A stretch of 15,642 bases of DNA, from NCBI GenBank assembly GCA_964450265.1, contig CAYVCY010000036.1:1-15642 (forward strand). The letters are read 5' to 3'. Below, piece by piece: positions 7,404 through 14,320 of the stretch. This DNA comes from JAEZJZ01 sp964450265 (GTDB lineage: Bacteria > Bacillota > UBA994 > UBA5500). Position numbers and translations under genes: made by a program. The notes under the pieces were generated by a model. That model did no database searches and was not told the origin of the DNA. It saw nothing but the letters and a program-made list of their open reading frames with translations. The first letter of the stretch is position 1, and every line of letters begins with the position of its first letter.

Positions 7404-8086
7404 GGCTTACTAGCCGCCTGAAACTTGTAACCCACTCCCCAGACGGTGACCAGGAAGTGCCGATATGGGCCAAGATGATCGCGCAGCATCTTTACATGGG
7501 TATCCACCGTGCGGCTGTCCCCGGCAAAGTCATAGCCCCAGACTGCACCGAGCAGTTGCGCCCTGGAGAAGACCTGGTTCTGATGCTGCAGAAAGAAACT
7601 GAGCAGATCAAACTCCTTGGGGGTAAGCGCCAGCGATCGGTCGTCGACGGTAACCGTGCGAGATTCAAGCTCAATCTTCAGACCGCCCAGTTTGATCCGC
7701 GTCGGCTGTGCGCTGTTCTGCTCGCTGCGACGGATGATCGCTTTCATCCTGGCCAATAGCTCCTTGGGGCTGAAGGGCTTCACCAGGTAATCATCCACAC
7801 CCAGATCGAAGCCGAACAGGCGATCGTATTCCTCGCCGCGAGCGGTAAGCATGATCACCGGTACGGTGGAAGTGCGACGGATCTCACGACAAACCGTCCA
7901 CCCGTCTACCTTGGGCATCATCACATCCAGAATGACCAAAGAAAACTGCTGCTCGGCAAACAACTGCAGCGCCTGAGCGCCATCTGCCGCCTCCACCACC
8001 CGATACCCCTCGTGCTCGATGTATCCCCTCAGCATTTGACGCAACCTCTGCTCGTCATCCACCAGCAGAATTAACTTGCCGTTCAT
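7400..8086 (-). CDS. OmpR/PhoB-family response regulator
   Basis: The 228-residue protein has a receiver domain (D10/D11 acidic pair, phosphoacceptor D54 in LVILDVMMPKVDG, T81, K103 in VKPF) and a C-terminal winged helix (about 130-225; LALTPKEFDLLSFFLQH and SRTVDTHVKMLRDHLG), the hallmarks of OmpR/PhoB regulators. It is first in a transcription unit with the kinase. AAGGAGCTC precedes the ATG by a few bases. A candidate target array is at 5974-6006 upstream of the DUF2680 gene. Confidence 0.96.
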   Translation of the reverse strand: MNGKLILLVDDEQRLRQMLRGYIEHEGYRVVEAADGAQALQLFAEQQFSLVILDVMMPKVDGWTVCREIRRTSTVPVIMLTARGEEYDRLFGFDLGVDDYLVKPFSPKELLARMKAIIRRSEQNSAQPTRIKLGGLKIELESRTVTVDDRSLALTPKEFDLLSFFLQHQNQVFSRAQLLGAVWGYDFAGDSRTVDTHVKMLRDHLGPYRHFLVTVWGVGYKFQAASKP

Positions 8087-8125
8087 TTCAGAGCTCCTTC
8101 CAACACCTCAGCCTGCATTTCCTGC

Positions 8126-8154
8126 AGTTTACATTTCCCCATGGTCAGGGTCAA
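8126..8154 (-). promoter_or_regulatory. Promoter of the two-component operon
   Basis: On the minus strand TTGACC (8154-8149), a 17-base spacer and TAAACT (8131-8126) form a sigma-A style promoter about 40 bases upstream of the response regulator start. Just downstream, TGCAGG-AAA-TGCAGG forms a short direct repeat of unknown meaning. Confidence 0.55.
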
Positions 8155-8171
8155 GAAAAAGGGTGCTAGGC

Positions 8172-8211
8172 AATGACACGCGGGGACTGTCCACTGTCCC
8201 CGCGTGTCATT
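8172..8211. repeat. REP-like hairpin at the 3' end of purC
   Basis: AATGACACGCGGGGAC (8172-8187) and its exact reverse complement (8196-8211) enclose an 8-base loop. It starts 8 bases after the purC stop. Core matches the hairpin at 5439-5471, but ACTGTCC is tandemly duplicated (8186-8192, 8193-8199), enlarging the loop. It may act as a 3' stabiliser or terminator for purC; no T-run follows on the minus strand. Confidence 0.85.
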
Positions 8212-8219
8212 ATCGCCGC

Positions 8220-8906
8220 CTATTCGGCGAGCATTATCTGTTCCAACCGCATTGGCTCGACATATTCGTCTCCGCGATAGGCCCGCATGTTGCCTCCGGA
8301 AATCTCATCTATTAGAGCTACCTGCTTGTCTTGCCCGACCCGGCCAAACTCAAACTTGATGTCGTAGAGCTCAAGACCTTTCTTGGCCAGTTCATCTCGT
8401 ACAATTGCCCCGATCTTTCTGGTCAAATCGGCTAACAGCCGATACTCTTCTTTGGTCATGATCCCCAGCATCGCCAAGGCATCGTCAGTGATCAAGGGAT
8501 CATTCCTAGGGTCATCCTTTAGCGTCACCTCTACGTAGGCATCCAGCAGTTCACCCTCGCTGCAATACTTGCCGTACCTGCGATAGAAGCTGCCAACCGC
8601 CCTGTAGCGGAGGATGACCTCCACTCCCTGACCAAATACCTCTGCCGGCTTGACGGTCATAGTGGCGTCTTCTTCGTTCGCAGCGACAAAATGAGTCGGA
8701 ATGCCGGCAGCGTTGATCTTCTCAAAGAAGAACGTCGTCAACTTGAGGCCAGATTTGCCGGCCCCGGCAATAGTCAAACCAACCGTATTGGCACCAGGAT
8801 CAAAAACCCCATCAGTGCCAGTGACGTCATCCTTAAACCTCAATAGGTAATTGCCATCGCCCTTGTCAAACACGTCTTTAGTCTTGCCTCTGTAGACTAA
8901 TTTCAC
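8220..8906 (-). CDS. purC: Phosphoribosylaminoimidazole-succinocarboxamide (SAICAR) synthase
   Basis: The 228-residue enzyme joins CAIR and aspartate with ATP to give SAICAR in de novo purine synthesis (cytoplasm). Features: N-terminal YRGKTKDVF ATP-binding strand, LRYRAVGSFYRRYG in the middle, LYDIKFEFG near the C terminus, and LIDEISGGNMRAYRG, the typical DEISxxxMR signature of bacterial PurC. Length is usual for the short bacterial form. The start is GTG (8906-8904) with AGGGG about nine bases upstream. Unusually it is not in a pur operon: neighbours are a PqqB-like gene upstream (143 bases away) and the response regulator downstream. No purine riboswitch was recognised in the short upstream region. 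Confidence 0.95.
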   Translation of the reverse strand: MKLVYRGKTKDVFDKGDGNYLLRFKDDVTGTDGVFDPGANTVGLTIAGAGKSGLKLTTFFFEKINAAGIPTHFVAANEEDATMTVKPAEVFGQGVEVILRYRAVGSFYRRYGKYCSEGELLDAYVEVTLKDDPRNDPLITDDALAMLGIMTKEEYRLLADLTRKIGAIVRDELAKKGLELYDIKFEFGRVGQDKQVALIDEISGGNMRAYRGDEYVEPMRLEQIMLAE

Positions 8907-9049
8907 AAGTTTTCACCCCTCGCAAAAGAGTAGCAGTAGTACGCCTTATAATAACACAACCATACTATTTCCTGACATAAAAACCTATAAAATAGCCCAT
9001 AAGATTCCGCCAGTGCTGCCCTCTGTAGAAACTTGCCCTATACTCTTAA

Positions 9050-9925
9050 TTAGATCTGCAACTCCATTCCCTCTGTGGCTACATGGAATCCGCGCTGCCG
9101 CAACTGACGTGTCTCGCGGCTAGCCGGATCTAGCAATGGGTTGGTGTGATTCAGATGGAAAAAGTAGATTCCGGCATGTCCGGCATCGGCGACAGGTTGC
9201 AGCAAGTCCATCGTATCTTTCACTAACGGATGAGGTATTTGAGCGTAGTCTCTGCCCTGTGCAGCCAGCTCATCCGCAGAAAAGAAAGTCCCATCCAGAA
9301 AAAGATAGTCCACGTGGCGGGCAATATCCGGCAGGGAGCGTTCCCATTGTTCCCAGCGATCCAGATCCGGCAAGAAGAGCAAACGGCGCTCTGGGCCGCA
9401 GATCAAGAAGGCGAAGGTCTCGGCAAACTCGTTGCGGTGAGGCACTAACCAGGGGGTAACGCAGACTCCAGCTGGCAGCGATACCGATCGTCCCGGCTGC
9501 AGCGATTGCAGCACGATGTTTTCGGTATCTACCAATTGGCTCCAAGGCGCGGAGTGACGAAGCAACGCTTGCAGGCCCGAACCAGCCCAGACCGGAATTC
9601 CAGAAGAAGCGATGGCTTCCTTTCCTAAGTACATCAGTCCTGCATAGTGGCCGATATGAGCGTGGGTAAGAAAGATGCCCCTCATCAAGTTCAGTTCGGG
9701 ACGAGCGGAGTGCAGGATGGTCAGGTGCTCTGGCAGATCTGGCGTTGCCTCCAACAGATACCAGCCTTGGTTTCCTGGCAGTATCAGCGCCAAGGCAGTA
9801 GCGAATCGGCGACGTGCAGAATCCTCCCTAGCCGCTTGACAGCGCTGGCAGTAACAGTTGGCCTGGGGCACACCTGCGTCCTGTGCCGTACCCAAGACCT
9901 TAACTGTGATCGATCGGTTCTTCAT
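9050..9925 (-). CDS. PqqB/PhnP-like metallo-beta-lactamase fold hydrolase
   Basis: The 291-residue protein has the N-terminal LGTAQDAGVPQ strand and a Cys cluster NCYCQRC (C24, C26, C29) like the structural zinc site of PhnP/PqqB-type proteins, then THAHIGHYAG (H88, H90, H93) as metal ligands, PHRNEF (H163), LPDLDRW (D187/D189), LDGTFFSADEL (211-221, characteristic of the PqqB group) and HLNHTNPL (H257, H260). It should be a di- or mononuclear metal hydrolase or oxygenase-like enzyme; the substrate is unknown. PQQ biosynthesis genes (pqqA, C, D, E) are absent here, so a PQQ role is not supported. ATG has AGGGGG about seven bases upstream. Confidence 0.85.
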   Translation of the reverse strand: MKNRSITVKVLGTAQDAGVPQANCYCQRCQAAREDSARRRFATALALILPGNQGWYLLEATPDLPEHLTILHSARPELNLMRGIFLTHAHIGHYAGLMYLGKEAIASSGIPVWAGSGLQALLRHSAPWSQLVDTENIVLQSLQPGRSVSLPAGVCVTPWLVPHRNEFAETFAFLICGPERRLLFLPDLDRWEQWERSLPDIARHVDYLFLDGTFFSADELAAQGRDYAQIPHPLVKDTMDLLQPVADAGHAGIYFFHLNHTNPLLDPASRETRQLRQRGFHVATEGMELQI

Positions 9926-9944
9926 ACTACGGCCCCCTAGGTGT

Positions 9945-9981
9945 TACTGATCAGTACTGCTTATCAGTTTAGCTGATCACT
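9945..9981. promoter_or_regulatory. Palindrome cluster around TGATCA (candidate operator)
   Basis: A perfect 12-bp palindrome TACTGATCAGTA (9945-9956), an inverted ACTG...CAGT pair just after it, and an imperfect second TGATCA site at 9971-9981 lie 20-56 bases upstream of the PqqB-like start codon. The arrangement suggests a repressor site for that gene, but the regulator is not identifiable here. The rest of the 371-base interval to 10296 holds the promoter, riboswitch and terminator described separately. Confidence 0.4.
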
Positions 9982-10058
9982 AGCCTCTTTCCTAGGCATA
10001 AGGTAAAAGCTAAGACGCTTGTGTTTGAGAATATGAAGGAAATCACCACCTATTTCCA

Positions 10059-10087
10059 TTGACGACGAACTTGGAAACTGCTAGACT
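10059..10087 (+). promoter_or_regulatory. Promoter of the NSS transporter
   Basis: TTGACG (10059-10064), a 17-base spacer and TAGACT (10082-10087). Transcription would begin near 10094, about ten bases before the riboswitch aptamer. Confidence 0.65.
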
Positions 10088-10102
10088 CGTGCCTAATATA
10101 CC

Positions 10103-10208
10103 TTGGAAGTGTACCTAGGGTTCCGCAGCTAAATGCTGGGCTGGACCGAGCGGTACAGGCGTTTCTGCGCTACACCGTGGGGATAAAAGACCCAAGCGGC
10201 AGGTTCCA
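10103..10208 (+). ncRNA. ykkC-family riboswitch, probably ppGpp type (subtype 2a)
   Basis: The conserved blocks of ykkC RNAs appear in order: GGAAGTGTACCTAGGGTTCC (10105-10124), a CAGC/GCTG hairpin, GGCTGGACCGAGCGGTACAG, then TACACCG and GGGGATAAAAGACCC (10179-10193) and a closing GGTTCC that pairs with the first GGAA. The GTGTACCTAGGG start with a closing P1 and the ACACCG...GCGG context fit subtype 2 better than guanidine-I, whose second block normally reads GTCCGAGAG. Within subtype 2, the A in GATAAAAG (where PRPP aptamers have G) points to ppGpp rather than PRPP; this is from recalled consensus and needs a covariance model. The 3' edge of the aptamer overlaps the left arm of the terminator, so ligand binding should switch the gene on. 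Confidence 0.85.
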
Positions 10209-10246
10209 ACCGTAAGGATTGGACTGTCCGCTTGGGCCTTTTGTTT
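10191..10246 (+). terminator. Riboswitch-controlled intrinsic terminator
   Basis: CCCAAGCGG (10191-10199) pairs with CCGCTTGGG (10228-10236), with an inner TCCAA/TTGGA pairing around the loop, followed by CCTTTTGTTT. Its left arm is part of the aptamer core (GACCC, GCGG), which gives a mutually exclusive choice between ligand-bound aptamer and terminator. Confidence 0.85.
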
Positions 10247-10296
10247 GGGCCATCGCCGCAGTTCGATGGTATCCAAATTGGAGAGGAGCGAAAGAA

Positions 10297-11679
10297 ATGC
10301 CCCCACATGATCAACCTTCCACATCCTCCAAGAACCCGGTGCCTAGAGAAGCCTTCGCCACCAGCCTGGGAGCGGTGGTAGTGGCCTTGGGCTCGGCAGT
10401 CGGGCTGGGAAACATTTGGAAATTCCCGGCTCTGGTCGGGCAAAACGGTGGCGCTGCCTTTGTACTGCTCTATCTGGTCTGCGTGGCCGGCGTCGGTTTG
10501 CCGGTGCTGATTGCGGAACTTCAAATAGGACGCAGAGCCCGTGCCAACGCCGTGTCGGCTTTCCGCAAGCTAGCCCCCGGTAAAGGATGGCGGCTGATCG
10601 GGATCAGCGGAGTGATCGCGGCCGTGATCATCATGGCCTTCTACACGGACGTTGCCGGCTGGGTATACTCGTATGCTTTCAAGGCTTTGACGGGAGGGTT
10701 GGCAGCCGATCAGACTGGAGCGATCTTCGACCAGACTATCGGCTCCCCGGTTAGCTCATTGATATGGCAATATCTGGCCTTGGCCGTTCCCACCATCGTC
10801 GTGATCATGGGTGTGGGAAAGGGCATCGAGCGGGTGATCAAACGGTTGATGCCGCTGTTGTTGACCTTACTGATCATTTGTGGCATACGCGCACTGTCGC
10901 TGCCTGGCGCCAGCGAAGGCTTAGCATTCCTATTCCGTCCCGACTTGAGCAAGATATCGGCCACTGTGGTGTTGACTGCCCTCGGTTTGGCCTTCTTCAA
11001 ACTCTCTTTAGGCATGGGAGCCATGCTCACCTATGGCAGCTACATGAGCGATGCGCAGAGCATTCCTGGCACCGCCGCAAAGGTGGTCATCGCCGACACC
11101 CTAGTCTCTCTCCTAGCAGGCATCGCTATCTTTCCTGCTGTTTTTGCCTTTGGATATGCACCCACAGAGGGTCCCGGACTTTTATTCGTTACTATTCCAT
11201 CGGTGTTTGCCGAAATGCCCTTTGGTGCCGTTTTTACCTTCCTCTTCTTTGTGCTGACCGCCGTTGCGGCTACCGGCGCCATGATTTCGTTGGTGGAGGT
11301 GCCGGTGGCTTTCATCCACGAGACCCTTGGCTGGTCTCGGCGCAAGGCGGGCCTATGGACGGCTGCCGTAATGGCGCTCTTAGGCGTGCCAGCCGCCCTA
11401 TCCACCAGCGTTTGGAGTTCCATCAAGCCGTTTGGGCTGACCTTCTTCGATCTGTTCGACTTTGTGTCCTCCAACATCCTCTTGCCGGTGGGCGGCATCG
11501 GCATCGCCCTTTTCGCGGGCTGGGTCTGGAGCAAAGACTTATTTGTTAAGTCGGTCAGCAACGAGGGCAGCCTGCACAACCAGGGCCTGATGTCAGCGAT
11601 TCACGGTTTGCTCCGCTTCGCCACCCCGGTGGCCGTAACCATCGTCTTGCTGAATGGGCTAGGATTTATAAAAATATAG
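10297..11679 (+). CDS. Sodium-dependent transporter of the NSS/SLC6 (SNF) family
   Basis: The 460-residue protein begins with the NSS signature in TM1, ALGSAVGLGNIWKFP (about residues 30-44) and QNGGAAF, equivalent to the LeuT GLGN...RFP...ENGGGAF segment lining the Na+ and substrate sites. About 11-12 hydrophobic segments follow. Members import amino acids with Na+; substrate is not determined by sequence. Lys replaces the usual Arg in the WxFP motif (K42). ATG at 10297 is chosen over an upstream in-frame ATG at 10219 because GGAGAGGAG precedes it at 8 bases and the upstream start lies inside the terminator. It is monocistronic, preceded by the riboswitch and followed by a terminator at 11687. 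If the switch senses ppGpp, uptake would rise on amino-acid starvation. Confidence 0.92.
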   Translation: MPPHDQPSTSSKNPVPREAFATSLGAVVVALGSAVGLGNIWKFPALVGQNGGAAFVLLYLVCVAGVGLPVLIAELQIGRRARANAVSAFRKLAPGKGWRLIGISGVIAAVIIMAFYTDVAGWVYSYAFKALTGGLAADQTGAIFDQTIGSPVSSLIWQYLALAVPTIVVIMGVGKGIERVIKRLMPLLLTLLIICGIRALSLPGASEGLAFLFRPDLSKISATVVLTALGLAFFKLSLGMGAMLTYGSYMSDAQSIPGTAAKVVIADTLVSLLAGIAIFPAVFAFGYAPTEGPGLLFVTIPSVFAEMPFGAVFTFLFFVLTAVAATGAMISLVEVPVAFIHETLGWSRRKAGLWTAAVMALLGVPAALSTSVWSSIKPFGLTFFDLFDFVSSNILLPVGGIGIALFAGWVWSKDLFVKSVSNEGSLHNQGLMSAIHGLLRFATPVAVTIVLLNGLGFIKI

Positions 11680-11686
11680 AAACGGG

Positions 11687-11718
11687 AACGAGGGGGAGGC
11701 ACAAACCTCCCCCTCGTT
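11687..11718. terminator. Hairpin between convergent genes
   Basis: Perfect 13-bp stem AACGAGGGGGAGG (11687-11699) / CCTCCCCCTCGTT (11706-11718) with a 6-base loop. It separates the NSS transporter from the ABC permease, which ends 2 bases beyond. T-runs after it are weak in both directions, so termination is likely but not certain. Confidence 0.65.
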
Positions 11719-11720
11719 CA

Positions 11721-12521
11721 CTATAGATGTAGATCCCGGCGATCGAAGTAGGCAACGCCTGCACCATACAGCACAATCGCTAGCGCAGCCAGTACCACCA
11801 TGCCCACATAGGCAAAGTTCGATCCTTCCAGCAGCTTGTTGGGATCAAACAGTGCATAAAGCGATAGATTACCGACCCAGCTGAACTTATCGCCCACGTC
11901 ACCTAGCATCTGCAGTACCAGAAAAGCCACCGGCAAACCAATTCCTATACCCAAGCTGTGTTTGCTTTCGTTGGCGACGCAGGAAGCAAAGAAGCCGATA
12001 CCTCCGATGGCGTAATACGTGATCAGTGCATAGAGGTTAATCTGAATGAACTGGCCAAGATCCAGCCCTCCAGGGAACACGGCTTGGCAGACCAGTATCC
12101 CTACGATGGTGATCAGGACAAAAAAGAGGGTGATGGATGCTAGGCTGAACAAGAGCTGCGTTCTGGCGATCTTCAGGCGGGAGTTGGGAGTGGCCAGCAG
12201 ATAGGCCATGCTGCCTTTGTCTATGTGGGCAGCCAGCAGTTTGTGATTGACCACGATGGAGATGACCATAGGAAACAGGAAGACCAAGAAGCCATACATG
12301 TAATTGGTGAGGAAAGCGGTCAAGCTGGCCCCCATGTCGGAAAAACCGAAGGCATTGATCAGCCCCTGGGGCAACATCTGCAGCATCTCTTGTAATGCCT
12401 CCGCCCCTTCGGGATCGTACATCCAGGCGACCATCAAAAAGTAGAGGCAGAAGATGGCGGTCATGATTATCCAGATGGTGCGACTGTTGCGGATGTTGGC
12501 CTTGAACAGAGTCCAGGACAT
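11721..12521 (-). CDS. ABC-2 type transporter permease
   Basis: The 266-residue protein has about six membrane segments (for example near 15-35, 70-92, 118-140, 160-180, 185-205 and 235-255) and an N-terminal FKANIRNSRTIWIIM typical of ABC-2 permeases. It forms the channel half of an exporter with the ATPase encoded just upstream. The start ATG is 2 bases from the ATPase stop, and its ribosome site (GGAGGTG) lies inside the ATPase gene, so the two are translationally coupled. Substrate is unknown; such pairs export antibiotics, lipids or Na+. Confidence 0.88.
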   Translation of the reverse strand: MSWTLFKANIRNSRTIWIIMTAIFCLYFLMVAWMYDPEGAEALQEMLQMLPQGLINAFGFSDMGASLTAFLTNYMYGFLVFLFPMVISIVVNHKLLAAHIDKGSMAYLLATPNSRLKIARTQLLFSLASITLFFVLITIVGILVCQAVFPGGLDLGQFIQINLYALITYYAIGGIGFFASCVANESKHSLGIGIGLPVAFLVLQMLGDVGDKFSWVGNLSLYALFDPNKLLEGSNFAYVGMVVLAALAIVLYGAGVAYFDRRDLHL

Positions 12522-12522
12522 G

Positions 12523-13404
12523 TTAGCTCACCTCCTTGCCGTAGAAGCGAATGAAAATCTGCTCTAGGGCCTGCGCCGGTGCATCCAGGCTGGTTACTTG
12601 GCAGTCTGCCAGTGTAGACAGCATATGATGATAGTCGTTGCCAATAAATATCTCCACCCGATGCTCGTCCAGTTGGTGATGCTCCAGTCCGCTTGACTTG
12701 ATCTTTTCCATATCTGATGCATCTACTATTGTAACCAGGTAGCTCTTACGCAGTGACGACTTAAGGGAGGCGATGTCCTCCACCGCCACGATCCTTCCTT
12801 CGCGGATAATGGCAGCCCGCTCGCAGGTGCGATCGACTTCATCAAACATATGTGAGGACATCAGCACAGTCTTGCCGCGGCCCTTCTCTTCCCTGATCAG
12901 CTCCACGAACCGCCGCTGCATCAACGGATCAAGCCCGCTGGTGGGTTCGTCCAGAATCAACACTGCTGGATCGTGCATGAAAGCGGTGATCAGCCCCACC
13001 TTCTGTTTCATGCCCTTAGACATTTTGCGAATCCTGCGGTCGCTCTCTAGTTCAAATCGCTCAATTAGGCGATCCCTATAAGTGGTATCCCTGGTGCCGC
13101 GCATGTCAGCCATAAACTGCATGAACTGTATCCCGGTCATGTTCTCAAAGAAAGCGATTTCCCCCGGAACGTAGCCAAGTTGTCGCTGGATGGTCGCTGT
13201 CTCAGCGCGACAATCAAGGCCATTGACGCGGCAACTGCCTTTGGTGGGGTTGGTGAACCCCAACAGCACACGGATGGCCGTGGTCTTCCCGGCACCGTTT
13301 GGGCCCAGAAAGCCGAATACTTCGCCCTCAGGTACTCGAAAGTCGACATCGAAGATTCCCTTGCCATTGGAGTAAACCTTGCTCAGCTGCTCTACCTCAA
13401 TCAT
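12523..13404 (-). CDS. ABC transporter ATP-binding protein (ABC-2 exporter)
   Basis: The 293-residue ATPase has Walker A GPNGAGKT (34-41), the Q-loop region near 73-82, signature MSKGMKQK (128-135, in place of LSGGQ, as in many ABC-2 exporters), Walker B AVLILDEP (147-154) and the H-loop H185 in LMSSHMFDEV. A C-terminal tail of about 80 residues is like that of drug/bacitracin-type exporter ATPases. It powers the following permease. ATG is preceded by AAGGAGGGAG about five bases upstream. The upstream 166 bases contain short palindromes but no clear promoter. Confidence 0.95.
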   Translation of the reverse strand: MIEVEQLSKVYSNGKGIFDVDFRVPEGEVFGFLGPNGAGKTTAIRVLLGFTNPTKGSCRVNGLDCRAETATIQRQLGYVPGEIAFFENMTGIQFMQFMADMRGTRDTTYRDRLIERFELESDRRIRKMSKGMKQKVGLITAFMHDPAVLILDEPTSGLDPLMQRRFVELIREEKGRGKTVLMSSHMFDEVDRTCERAAIIREGRIVAVEDIASLKSSLRKSYLVTIVDASDMEKIKSSGLEHHQLDEHRVEIFIGNDYHHMLSTLADCQVTSLDAPAQALEQIFIRFYGKEVS

Positions 13405-13456
13405 ATAGCTCCCTCCTTATCGATAGGGACTAAAGACGCATGGACTTACGCTAGTT

Positions 13457-13487
13457 GAACGTTCCAAGTATGCACAGAAGGCCTTCT
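13457..13487. promoter_or_regulatory. Short palindromes upstream of the ABC operon
   Basis: GAACGTTC (13457-13464) and the perfect 12-bp AGAAGGCCTTCT (13476-13487) lie 53-83 bases upstream of the ATPase start. They might be operator sites of an exporter regulator; no direct evidence. Confidence 0.25.
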
Positions 13488-13570
13488 CGCGCACATGAAG
13501 ATGACGCCTTTACAGATACCGGCTCAAGGACGACAGCGCACAACGCCCTCCGGCAGTGGACTAGTGAGCA

Positions 13571-14191
13571 TCAGCTCTCTTTACGGCTGAAGAATTCGTC
13601 GCAAAACTGATGCCACTTTACCTTGTACTCTTCGTGGGGTAGCGGCCTGAGATCGTGAGGCGAGTATACCCCTCTCCTCCTCGCCTCTTGCACAAACCAT
13701 TCCAGATAGTCCCCCGGGTCGGTGAAAAAAGCCCTGACCGTTGTATACCCTTGGGCTGTGGCATAATAAAGCCTGGTATGACCGTCGCAAGACACCAGAA
13801 GCTCCTTAGCCCGTGCCACAGGGATGATAATATCGTCCGCTCCCTTGATGAAGCCGGCTATGGCAGCGACCTTGTCCATGTCCACAAAGAACTGAGATGG
13901 CTGAATATCCTCAGTCTTCATAGAGAAAATCTCCAACGGCGCAAATGACTTGAGCAACCGCATATCTCCATCGTAGAAATTGACAATATGCTCCGCATAG
14001 AACCTGAACTCGTCGATCAATTCGCTCACGTTTACTTCTGGGTCATGGAAGACAACGGCGGAATCCTGATCGATTATTCTAAAGCCGCACCTGTATTCGC
14101 CATCAACAATGAAGGCTCCATGTTGACGGAGGATTTCTGGTTCAAATCGCTGATCAGAATAGCAGTCAATTCTCTGGATTTTATGGCCCAT
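13571..14191 (-). CDS. Orphan ParB-like domain protein
   Basis: Using the ATG at 14191 (GAGGTG five to six bases upstream), this is a 206-residue soluble protein. Residues about 90-160 resemble a ParB/Srx-type N-terminal domain: SFAPLEIFSMKTEDIQPSQFFVDMDKVAAI, then IIIPVARAKELLVSCDGHTRLYYA, where DGHTR is the ParB-type nucleotide-binding motif (usually GxxRxxA or DGHTRL). It lacks the HTH and dimerisation domains of chromosomal ParB, and no parA is near. The C terminus is charged. An in-frame upstream ATG at 14308 has no ribosome site. It lies 130 bases downstream of the regulator gene on the same strand. Function unknown; a CTP/nucleotide-binding or ParB-like nuclease role is only a possibility. 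Confidence 0.6.
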   Translation of the reverse strand: MGHKIQRIDCYSDQRFEPEILRQHGAFIVDGEYRCGFRIIDQDSAVVFHDPEVNVSELIDEFRFYAEHIVNFYDGDMRLLKSFAPLEIFSMKTEDIQPSQFFVDMDKVAAIAGFIKGADDIIIPVARAKELLVSCDGHTRLYYATAQGYTTVRAFFTDPGDYLEWFVQEARRRGVYSPHDLRPLPHEEYKVKWHQFCDEFFSRKES

Positions 14192-14320
14192 TTTGCACCT
14201 CGTTGGATGTTCTCTCGGCCTGTCGCTGTCTACACTTCGCGCTTCGGTGCTGAACCCCTCCCTACAGGCTTCTTCCTTGTAGACGTCGAAGCTGAAGGCT
14301 TGTCTCATTTTCTGCGTGTA

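Noticed and set aside
10103..10208. Guanidine-I riboswitch
   Set aside because: The general ykkC blocks fit, but the second block is not GTCCGAGAG and the P1-closing context fits subtype 2; kept only as an alternative.
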